The position numbers and the translations under genes are program-made. DNA of 41,209 nucleotides, taken from positions 1 through 41,209 of the forward strand of contig CAXXSP010000038.1 of assembly GCA_963676605.2 (NCBI GenBank), written 5' to 3'. Below, piece after piece: positions 35,054-41,209 of this stretch. The notes under the pieces were generated by a model, which saw only the letters and a list, made by a program, of their open reading frames with translations, ran no database searches and was not told the origin of the DNA. Positions within the stretch are counted from its first letter, which is position 1, and the number at the start of each line of letters is the position of its first letter. The stretch comes from SABI01 sp963676605 (GTDB lineage: Bacteria; Spirochaetota; Spirochaetia; Sphaerochaetales; Sphaerochaetaceae).

Positions 35054-35725
35054 TCAACCCAGAAAGTTGAGCAGGAAACCCGCACTGAAAATCCCTGAGG
35101 CAAGGGCACAGAAGAGATGCCATACCGCGTGACCGTAGGGTATCTTTTTAAGAGCATAGAAGATCACTCCCAGCGTATAGGTGACCCCTCCTGCTATGAC
35201 GAAGGGAAAGAGATGAGAGGGCATTGCTCTCACGATATCATTCCAGAGAAATACCAACGACCAGCCCATCAGGAGATACAGGATCACATGCAGAGCCTTG
35301 AACCTACCCCAGAACAGGATTGTAAATACACTTCCTAGGATAAGAAACAGGGTAAGGATGACGAAGAGTAGGAACGCGGCCTCTGTTCCGGTGAACAGAA
35401 GGACGGGCGTATAGGTGCCCCAGATAAGCAGATAGATGTTCAGGTGATCGAGTATCCTGCCTACACGCTTGAGGTTCAGGTTCACAGCCCGGTGGTAGAA
35501 GGTGCTGGAAGAAAACAGAAGCAGCTGGGTTGATGAGAAGATAATCATCGCCTTGAACACATCGTGTGTGACGAATTCGTTTTTCCGGGTAATCACGTAC
35601 ACCAGATAGGCGAGAGCTGCCGCGGAGGCGAGGAAATGAGTCGCTGCATTGGCCTTCTCTTCGTTCTGTGATGCATGGGTATGCAATGTGATGTGGCTTT
35701 CAAGCCATTGTGTCATTCTGTTCAT
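35054..35725 (-). CDS. trhA: Hemolysin III/TrhA family membrane protein
   Basis: Seven-span inner-membrane protein of the PAQR/hemolysin III family, tied to membrane energetics and fluidity. In 223 residues: EEKANAATHFLAS near 22-34, SSSTFYHRAV near 72-81 and the C-terminal YGHAVWHLFCALAS near 196-209. These carry the conserved Ser/His/His-His residues of the putative zinc hydrolase site. Likely first gene of the minus-strand run that leads to the helicase gene. Confidence 0.92.
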   Translation of the reverse strand: MNRMTQWLESHITLHTHASQNEEKANAATHFLASAAALAYLVYVITRKNEFVTHDVFKAMIIFSSTQLLLFSSSTFYHRAVNLNLKRVGRILDHLNIYLLIWGTYTPVLLFTGTEAAFLLFVILTLFLILGSVFTILFWGRFKALHVILYLLMGWSLVFLWNDIVRAMPSHLFPFVIAGGVTYTLGVIFYALKKIPYGHAVWHLFCALASGIFSAGFLLNFLG

Positions 35726-35845
35726 GATCTATTGGTAGCTGAAAGCCCGTCACTCTGGCAATAGTGAGGATGTACTAAATCTTCTGCATCGATGCGATAG
35801 AAATATACCAGTAGGGGATCTACCAGTGTATACGGCTGTATAGAG

Positions 35846-35874
35846 AGAATCCTGCAGCAGATGTGCAGGATTCT
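35846..35874 (-). terminator. Hairpin downstream of the ABC transporter operon
   Basis: AGAATCCTGCA (35846-35856) and TGCAGGATTCT (35864-35874) form a perfect 11-bp stem with a seven-base loop. It starts 26 bases after the ATPase stop on the minus strand. The following bases are T-poor (CTCTATAC). Confidence 0.6.
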
Positions 35875-35900
35875 TCTTCGTGAGGTGTGAAAAGCGGTCT

Positions 35901-36689
35901 CTATAACACGTTCTTCAGGAAATTCTTTGTCTTCTCATGTTTCGGGTTCCCGAACAGTTCCTCGGGCGGACCTTCTTCGAGGATCATTCCGTCAGCCATG
36001 AAGACAACCCTGTCTGCGACTTCCTTGGCGAAGCCCATTTCGTGAGTCACGCAGAGCATCGTCATTCCCTGCTTCGCAAGGTCTTTCATGACTGCGAGCA
36101 CTTCACCGACGAGTTCCGGATCCAGAGCACTGGTCGGCTCATCGAAGAGCATAATCTGAGGATCCATGGCAAGAGCGCGTGCTATTGCGACACGCTGCTG
36201 CTGGCCTCCGGAGAGTTTGCTCGGGTAGACGTCTCTCTTGTCAGATAACCCGACACGCGCAATCAGCTTCTCAGCGGCTGCAACAGCCTCCGCCCGTGAT
36301 TTTTTTCTGATCAGCATGGGAGCAAGGATCAGATTCTCAAGGACAGTCTTATGGGGGAAGAGGTTGAAACGTTGGAATACCATCCCCATCTCGAGAAGCA
36401 TCGCCTTCTGTTCGTCGGCATGCACCTTATGGACAGTTCGGTTATGTTTCCGGTGAAGAAACAGTTTGTCTTCAATAAAAATCTTCCCTTCAGTAATCTG
36501 TTCAAGATGGTTCAGCGAACGGAGGTAGGTCGATTTTCCTGCTCCGGAGGGGCCGATGATACAGATCACTTCACCCTTTTTCACCGAGATATCGACATCC
36601 CTGAGAACTTCAAGATGTCCGAAGGATTTACACAGCTTCTCCGTACGTATGAGATACTCGTAATTCTGAGTCATAGGTTCATTATTCAT
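35901..36689 (-). CDS. Polar amino-acid ABC transporter, ATPase
   Basis: Energising subunit of a PAAT-family importer (GlnQ/HisP type). The 262-residue protein has Walker A GPSGAGKST at 46-54, the family's QRFNLFPHKTVLENL Q-loop, signature LSGGQQQRVAIARAL, Walker B MLFDEPTSALDPE, and the switch His in VTHEMGFA. The start overlaps the permease stop by eight bases. Third gene of a binding protein-permease-ATPase operon. Confidence 0.97.
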   Translation of the reverse strand: MNNEPMTQNYEYLIRTEKLCKSFGHLEVLRDVDISVKKGEVICIIGPSGAGKSTYLRSLNHLEQITEGKIFIEDKLFLHRKHNRTVHKVHADEQKAMLLEMGMVFQRFNLFPHKTVLENLILAPMLIRKKSRAEAVAAAEKLIARVGLSDKRDVYPSKLSGGQQQRVAIARALAMDPQIMLFDEPTSALDPELVGEVLAVMKDLAKQGMTMLCVTHEMGFAKEVADRVVFMADGMILEEGPPEELFGNPKHEKTKNFLKNVL

Positions 36690-37725
36690 AGACAGATAAC
36701 CTCTCTTCCATCTTTCCGAAGATCCATGTGAAGATTCCGGTCACTACAAGGTAGATCACAAGGGCAGGGAGGAATACAAGGTAATTCCCTTCACTTGTCA
36801 TAATCGTCTTTGATATCGTTGTGATATCCATCAGAGAGATGGCGAAGACGAGAGAAACGTCTTTGATCATCATGATGAATTCATTTGAGAGAGGCGGTAT
36901 CATTCTTCGCGTAGCCTGGGGAATCACGATATGAGCCATGGTCTGACCATAGCCGAGTCCCAGGGTTTTTGCTGCTTCATGCTGACCTTTGTCAATGGAC
37001 TGTATAGCCGCTCTCACTATTTCCGCACAGTAAGCTGCAGAGTTGAGGGAGAAAGCTATCAGGGCAGCGAGGAAGGCTCCCTTGTAGACCGCTTCCGTAT
37101 CAGCGACATCAAACAATCCTCTCCAGGAGAATCCGAAAATTCCCGGGAAGGAGAAATAGACGACGAACAGCTGAATAAGCAGAGGGGTCCCTCTGAAAAA
37201 GAAGATATAGCCGCTGCAGAGCTTGCTAATGATCTTGTTCGTCGAGATCTTTCCCAGTGCAAGGAAAATACTGAAGACGAAACCGATCAGAATAGATGTC
37301 GTGGTGAGAAGCAGGGTCAGTTTCACGCCGTGAAGAAGGTTCTGGTTAATTCCCAGCATCCGGTAGGTATAGTTAACCATCTGTCCGGTGAACTTTGCGA
37401 ATCCTTCGTCAGCCTTGAATATGTTTCCTGCGAATCCAACGTAAGCTTCCTGGATAGACTGAGCTCCGGAAGTGGAGAAAGAAAGATAACTGATTGCGTT
37501 GAAATCATTATAGGTAATGGTGAGCCGCTTTCTCGAATTATCTTTCTCTTCTTCGATCATCTGCTTCACCTGAGCTGAAGCGTGATCCATCATCTCTGAC
37601 TCAGAGACATTGATAGCAGAAAGTGCAATCAACACAAGAACAACTGCCATAGCGATTATGGCAGTTGTCTTTGAAGATTTTTTCCATTCTTTTACTGTAA
37701 TAAGCTTGATAAGGAATTTCTTCAT
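36682..37725 (-). CDS. Polar amino-acid ABC transporter, permease with extra N-terminal extracytoplasmic part
   Basis: Membrane subunit of the PAAT importer. The C-terminal about 220 residues are a normal HisM/GlnP permease, with GVKLTLLLTTTSILIGF, FFRGTPLLIQLFVVYF and the EAA loop EAAKTLGLGYGQTMAHIVIPQA that contacts the ATPase. It is 347 residues, roughly 110-120 more than usual. The extra part is one membrane span about 22-42 followed by an about 80-residue hydrophilic stretch (about 43-128) that would lie outside the membrane beside the binding protein. Ten bases downstream of the binding-protein gene. Confidence 0.93.
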   Translation of the reverse strand: MKKFLIKLITVKEWKKSSKTTAIIAMAVVLVLIALSAINVSESEMMDHASAQVKQMIEEEKDNSRKRLTITYNDFNAISYLSFSTSGAQSIQEAYVGFAGNIFKADEGFAKFTGQMVNYTYRMLGINQNLLHGVKLTLLLTTTSILIGFVFSIFLALGKISTNKIISKLCSGYIFFFRGTPLLIQLFVVYFSFPGIFGFSWRGLFDVADTEAVYKGAFLAALIAFSLNSAAYCAEIVRAAIQSIDKGQHEAAKTLGLGYGQTMAHIVIPQATRRMIPPLSNEFIMMIKDVSLVFAISLMDITTISKTIMTSEGNYLVFLPALVIYLVVTGIFTWIFGKMEERLSVYE

Positions 37726-37735
37726 AGGATCCTTA

Positions 37736-38527
37736 TCAGCCGCCGAACCAGTATTCGATTGCTTCCTGGAAGAAGCCTTCTTCTTTCAGTTCTGCAATTG
37801 CTTCGTTGATTGCGTTAAGGAGTTCTGTGTTGCCCTTGACCATGGCTACGCCGAACTGTTCTGCTTCACTCTTGTCGAGATAGGCGATCTTGTACTTGTC
37901 AGGGTACTTGCCGACCTGTCCTACAGCAACAGTGGAGTCAACAACAACTGCGTCAACTTCCTTGTTGTCAAGCTGTGTGAAACAGGTAACAACTTTCTCG
38001 TTCTGTGCAACGGTACTGTTCAGTGATCCGGTAGAGATGTAGTCGGAAATAAGAATATCTGAAGTAGTTTCCTTCTGAACAGCAAGAGCTAAGCCGTCAA
38101 GATCGAAGAAGCTTTCGATGGTAGCATCGGAGTCAGCTCTCAATACGACAGCCTGGTAGTTGTCGATATAGGGATCTGAGAAATCCATGCTTTCTTTTCT
38201 TTCTTCTGTAATGGTTACAGCAGAGATGACGATATCATAGTTCACACCGATTCCCTGGAAGATGCCGTCCCATGCGGTGTTGATGAACACAAGCTCAAGG
38301 CCCAGTTTTTCAGCAAGTGCATTTGCGAAGTCGATGTCATACCCGACAGGTGTCACTCCGTCATTCGCAAAATCCTCGAACGGAGGATATCCGATCTCTA
38401 CACCCATGGTAAGAGTTCCGGCTTTCATCAGATTCAGTTCAGAAGTAGCTTCTTCCTGTGCTCCCTGAGCATACACTGTGAAAACAGCTGCGATACAGAG
38501 CAGTACGATTAACATGCGTTTCTTCAT
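37736..38527 (-). CDS. Polar amino-acid ABC transporter, periplasmic binding protein
   Basis: Solute-binding protein (SBP_bac_3 family) for an amino acid. The 263-residue protein starts at the ATG behind AGGAGA. A signal peptide MKKRMLIVLLCIAAVFTVYA is followed by QGAQEE, a signal-peptidase I type site (VYA-Q). The only nearby Cys (residue 11) sits too early for a lipobox. The mature part has LTMGVEIGYPPFEDFA, GYDIDFANALAEKLG, WDGIFQGIGVNYDIVISAVTITEERKE and FSDPYIDNYQAVVL, typical of His/Arg/Gln-binding proteins. The ligand cannot be named. Confidence 0.94.
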   Translation of the reverse strand: MKKRMLIVLLCIAAVFTVYAQGAQEEATSELNLMKAGTLTMGVEIGYPPFEDFANDGVTPVGYDIDFANALAEKLGLELVFINTAWDGIFQGIGVNYDIVISAVTITEERKESMDFSDPYIDNYQAVVLRADSDATIESFFDLDGLALAVQKETTSDILISDYISTGSLNSTVAQNEKVVTCFTQLDNKEVDAVVVDSTVAVGQVGKYPDKYKIAYLDKSEAEQFGVAMVKGNTELLNAINEAIAELKEEGFFQEAIEYWFGG

Positions 38528-38754
38528 AATTTGTCTCCTGTGATTTTTCGTTCTTAATAAACTTTTACGTGAGTATATCATATTATTATTCACATGCACT
38601 ATAATGATATGGAAAAATGCGTTTAAACCCTGAGAAATGGGTGTTTTTTTCTGGCGAAGAAGAGTGGATGTGCGGAAAATGTTACTAAAATGTAAGAAAT
38701 GTGCCGGTGTAAGGCTGCTCCCTGTTCCAGAATGAAAAAAAATAAGAGGAAAGA

Positions 38755-38764
38755 GGGGGGGGGG
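38755..38764. repeat. Run of ten G
   Basis: A G10 tract lies directly against the stop codon of the PAP2-like gene (C10 right after TAA on that strand). It is outside coding sequence, so length change would not alter the protein. It may be prone to slippage or to miscounting. Confidence 0.7.
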
Positions 38765-39217
38765 TTACAGGTAGAGAGTCACCACGATACTGACAATGAG
38801 GCCGAGGATGAATCCTCCGACGACCTGCAGGAATGAATGGCCGAGCATCGTTTTAAGGTTTTCCGGGGTGAACTGTCCTTCCTCGTGTATATTCGCGAAT
38901 ATTTTAGACCATTCATTGATGATTTCCGCCTGTTTTCCTGCCGCTCTTCGTATTCCCATCGCATCATGGATGGTGATGGCAGCAAAGGTCAGTGAGATGG
39001 CGAAGTAGTAATTCTGCCATCCTTCCAGGATGAAAAGGCTTGTGCAGAGAGCGACTACTGCGGCTGTATGAGATGAAGGCATCCCTCCTGTTGAGAAAAA
39101 GAGAGAAGCATCGAACTTCTTTTCCACAGGGAAGAGGAGAAAGGGTTTCATGAACTGAGCAAGCAATGCCGCGATGACCGCGCTGAGCAATGGTCTGTTA
39201 AGGAGCAATTCTTCCAT
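38765..39217 (-). CDS. Divergent PAP2-family (DUF212, COG1963) membrane protein
   Basis: Small membrane protein of 150 residues related to PAP2 phosphatases. Conserved block GGMPSSHTAAVVAL near 44-57 and HDAMGIRRAAGKQAEIINEW near 84-103, with LGHSFLQVVGGFILG near the end; about four membrane spans. It keeps one PAP2-like PSSH motif, but the rest of the PAP2 site is not seen. The ATG is eight bases after a GATAAT box with TTGAAT 16 bp upstream; no ribosome site. Function in the cell is unknown, possibly lipid phosphate turnover. Confidence 0.9.
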   Translation of the reverse strand: MEELLLNRPLLSAVIAALLAQFMKPFLLFPVEKKFDASLFFSTGGMPSSHTAAVVALCTSLFILEGWQNYYFAISLTFAAITIHDAMGIRRAAGKQAEIINEWSKIFANIHEEGQFTPENLKTMLGHSFLQVVGGFILGLIVSIVVTLYL

Positions 39218-39225
39218 ATGAAAGT

Positions 39226-39253
39226 ATTATCCACAAATCATAGGGAAATTCAA
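39226..39253 (-). promoter_or_regulatory. Promoter of the PAP2-like gene, close to the start codon
   Basis: On the minus strand TTGAAT (39253-39248), 16-bp spacer, GATAAT (39231-39226), then eight bases to the ATG at 39217. Confidence 0.45.
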
Positions 39254-39403
39254 CTATTCACCACTCAGGAGTTAGTAAAAAAAGACTATCCTAACATTTT
39301 ACACACTGTTCACGCATGTTTCAGTCTCTGAACGTGTGGATGATACCCTGATGTCCTTTTTTGTGTAATGTCTGCGCATTGAAGGCTTTTTTCTCTGAAA
39401 TAC

Positions 39404-39432
39404 TTGCGTAGTATCAGAGAACCTACTACATT
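39404..39432 (+). promoter_or_regulatory. MFS gene promoter, close to the start codon
   Basis: TTGCGT (39404-39409), 17-bp spacer, TACATT (39427-39432), then seven bases to the ATG at 39440. No ribosome site. Confidence 0.42.
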
Positions 39433-39439
39433 TCCCTGT

Positions 39440-40621
39440 ATGGAAGGACAATCGGCCGAAAAGAGATCAAAGGAACTGATCTACCTCTCTGTTATCGCAC
39501 TGACCGCTCAGGCGGCAATTACGAGTGTAAACCTTGCATTGATCTATTTTCTCAGGATAACGTTCCAGCTCTCTTCCCAGATGATCGGCTTTTCCGCCGC
39601 AGCCTATACCCTCAGTTACTTTTTCTTCTGTTCTCTGGTAGATCCGCTTGCATCGAAATTGAAGCCATCCACCTCGATCATCATCTCTCAGCTCGGGATG
39701 GGGGGAAGTATCTTTGCCATCCTGCATCTTCGGTCTGTCTGGATGGTTTTTCCTCTTCTTATTATCTATGGATTTTTCATGGCCTTTCTCTGGCCCCAGC
39801 TCGCCGGCTGGATCAGCCGGGGAAGAGAGGGGCATGCGCTCAGCAGGGCTACGGGAGCATTCAACGTCTCCTGGTCTGCCGGTGTAGCTCTATCACCGCT
39901 TATGACCGGATTCCTTGTCGAGATAGACCCCGGGATGACACTGAAGATCTTTATTCTCCTGTTTCTTCTGGTTGCCGTACTCATGATGATATTCACGGCC
40001 ATTGCTGTGGGATTGAGAACAGCTGTCAGCGAACATGCGAACAGGAACATGCATGAGGGGACTGACCGCTCAACTCCGATCAGGTTTGCTTCCTGGGTGG
40101 GAAATCTCAGTTTCTATGTCGTCCTGGCTGTCATTCTCACCATCTTTCCCCTCTATGCGTTAGATTCATTACCGTTCAAGACCTCCGGGGTCGGTATTCT
40201 GCTCTTCCTGCGGGGTGCTGTCACAGTCGCAGTATTCACCTTCATGGGAAAGACACGCTTCTGGCATTTCAAACGATCTCTCATAGCAGCGACCCTGCTC
40301 ACGGCCTCAGCACTTACATTCTTAATGCGCTATATTGAGAGCTATGCGGGCTATACTGTATTCTTCATGCTCTTCGGGGTACTGTTCGCCGCTATGTATT
40401 CCTTCAGTATTTTTCACGGCTTCTCGGGAAGCATCAACAGAACACGGCGCATGCTGATCCATGAGTCACTTCTCACTGTGGGTACTGTGATAGGAAATAC
40501 CTTCGGAGCGTCTCTCTATCAGTATTATGGATTCTCGACAGTGCTTCTCATGAGCTCTCTCCTTCTTCTTGCTCCTCTTCCTCTTCTGTTGATCGGGTAT
40601 AGGGCAAAAAGAGGTTCCTAG
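39440..40621 (+). CDS. Major facilitator superfamily transporter
   Basis: Twelve-span carrier of 393 residues. Hydrophobic segments are evenly spread, with a hydrophilic centre about 190-212 (GLRTAVSEHANRNMHEGTDRSTPIRF) dividing two six-span halves. The loop after span 2 (LVDPLASKLKPS) stands where the MFS motif A usually lies but matches it poorly; GWISRGREGHALSRATGAFNVSWSAGVALSP fits the span 4-5 region. The substrate is not recognised. The start is the ATG at 39440; an in-frame TTG at 39404 would add 12 residues but coincides with the likely -35 box. Single gene, divergent from the PAP2-like gene. Confidence 0.82.
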   Translation: MEGQSAEKRSKELIYLSVIALTAQAAITSVNLALIYFLRITFQLSSQMIGFSAAAYTLSYFFFCSLVDPLASKLKPSTSIIISQLGMGGSIFAILHLRSVWMVFPLLIIYGFFMAFLWPQLAGWISRGREGHALSRATGAFNVSWSAGVALSPLMTGFLVEIDPGMTLKIFILLFLLVAVLMMIFTAIAVGLRTAVSEHANRNMHEGTDRSTPIRFASWVGNLSFYVVLAVILTIFPLYALDSLPFKTSGVGILLFLRGAVTVAVFTFMGKTRFWHFKRSLIAATLLTASALTFLMRYIESYAGYTVFFMLFGVLFAAMYSFSIFHGFSGSINRTRRMLIHESLLTVGTVIGNTFGASLYQYYGFSTVLLMSSLLLLAPLPLLLIGYRAKRGS

Positions 40622-40654
40622 GTCTGTACCATTTCCTCATTTTCCACCACAATA

Positions 40655-40670
40655 GGTATACTCTTATACC
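40655..40670. promoter_or_regulatory. Palindrome over the -10 region of the aconitase-family gene
   Basis: GGTATA-CTCT-TATACC is a perfect 6-bp inverted repeat that contains a TATACT -10-like box (40657-40662), 18 bp before the start codon. It fits a repressor operator; no good -35 is seen. Confidence 0.4.
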
Positions 40671-40687
40671 ACAGTTGGAGGAAACGC

Positions 40688-41209
40688 ATGGGTTCAAATG
40701 TGACCTACAAGATTCTCGCCGAGCACCTTGAAAAGGGGACTCTCGAGAAAGGAAGCCCGATTTCTATCAGGATCGATCAGACATTAACACAGGATGCCAC
40801 CGGGACGATGGCATATCTCCAGTTCGAGGCTCTCGGCTTACCCAAGGTTCAGAACGAACTTGCCGTGAGTTATGTAGACCATAATACGATTCAGGTCGGA
40901 TTCGAGAATGCGGATGACCATCAGTATCTTCAGAGCGTAGCAGAACACTACAATATCGTCTTTTCCCGCCCGGGTAACGGTATCTGTCACCAGGTGCATC
41001 TCGAACGGTTCGGGGCTCCCGGAAAGACTCTCCTCGGCAGTGATTCTCACACACCGACAGGAGGCGGTCTGGCCATGATCGCCATCGGTGCCGGTGGACT
41101 CGATATCGCAGTTGCCATGGCAGGAAAACCGTTCCAGATCATCGCGCCGAAAGTCGTCGGTATCAGACTGACCGGTTCCCTGAGGAATTTTGTCAGTGCG
41201 AAGGATGTT
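40688..41209 (+). CDS. Aconitase-family hydratase, N-terminal part
   Basis: Iron-sulfur hydro-lyase of the aconitase/isopropylmalate isomerase superfamily; 174 codons lie in the window and the gene runs past its end without a stop. Begins MGSNVTYKILAEHL; recognisable blocks are IRIDQTLTQDATGTMAYLQFEALG, YVDHNTIQVGFENADDHQYL, GNGICHQVHLERFGAPGKTLLGSDSHTPTGGGLAM and AIGAGGLDIAVAMAG. These match aconitate hydratases of the mitochondrial type more than LeuC, which lacks the same YVDHN context. The cluster cysteines are beyond the window. The start has TTGGAGG upstream. Confidence 0.9.
   Translation, partial: MGSNVTYKILAEHLEKGTLEKGSPISIRIDQTLTQDATGTMAYLQFEALGLPKVQNELAVSYVDHNTIQVGFENADDHQYLQSVAEHYNIVFSRPGNGICHQVHLERFGAPGKTLLGSDSHTPTGGGLAMIAIGAGGLDIAVAMAGKPFQIIAPKVVGIRLTGSLRNFVSAKDV

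Noticed and set aside
1..41209. CRISPR array, prophage, integrase, toxin-antitoxin or defence island
   Set aside because: No regularly spaced repeats, cas genes, phage genes or recombinases were found; the gene content is metabolic and housekeeping.

Overview
The window reads as ordinary chromosomal DNA of a free-living, sugar-fermenting bacterium. Base composition looks close to even by eye, with AT-rich spacers. Gene content (fucose, xylose and ketose catabolism, lrgAB, a fused alpha-beta E1, carAB, typA, asnA, a polar amino-acid ABC system) and protein character suggest a spirochaete of the Sphaerochaeta type. That placement is a judgement without any database search and is only moderately secure. 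There is no phage, insertion sequence, CRISPR array or rRNA. One tRNA (Pro, CGG) is present.

Layout. 1-5.1 kb: divergent fucI (cut by the window edge) and fucU; xylA with a divergent AraC regulator; lrgBA. 5.2-16.5 kb: one long same-strand operon. It holds a DeoR regulator, a complete 2-oxo-acid/acetoin-type dehydrogenase complex (E2, E3, fused E1), a PHP-domain protein, a SorD/GutD-like dehydrogenase with an N-terminal extension, a SorE-like zinc dehydrogenase and a rhamnulokinase-like kinase, and ends in a strong terminator. 16.5-25.1 kb: carAB, typA, tRNA-Pro and a membrane-anchored PpiC-type foldase. 25.1-28.9 kb: an HD-domain protein and PfkB kinase facing rbsK and asnA. 28.9-30.6 kb: an AT-rich spacer, an orphan ParA with a tiny ribbon-helix-helix-like partner, and a GATAC/GTATC repeat cluster. 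30.6-35.7 kb: a minus-strand run of trhA, RNA methyltransferase, DUF362-ferredoxin, small membrane protein and UvrD/Rep helicase. 35.9-38.5 kb: an amino-acid ABC transporter. 38.7-41.2 kb: a divergent PAP2-like protein, an MFS transporter and the start of an aconitase-family gene.

The most interesting system is the 5.2-16.5 kb operon. A C1 ketose kinase plus a SorE/SorD pair would move a ketone from C2 to C5. On a 6-deoxyketose 1-phosphate this makes a 1-deoxyketose 6-phosphate, which has an acetoin-like end (methyl ketone next to a carbinol). A TPP E1/E2/E3 complex of the acetoin dehydrogenase kind could cleave that to acetyl-CoA and a tetrose 4-phosphate. No fuculose/rhamnulose-phosphate aldolase is present, so this would be an aldolase-free 6-deoxyhexose pathway. 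It is a hypothesis built from gene content.

A caution for users: fucI, fucU, the SorE-like gene and rhaB carry single-base indels (about ten in all). Six are in 960 bp of fucI, most next to short G/C runs, while all other genes are open. This pattern looks more like sequence error than decay. A second recurring theme is genes without a Shine-Dalgarno whose -10 box lies 6-9 bases before the start codon (araC, lrgA, typA, the HD gene, the PAP2-like gene, MFS), suggesting leaderless mRNAs.
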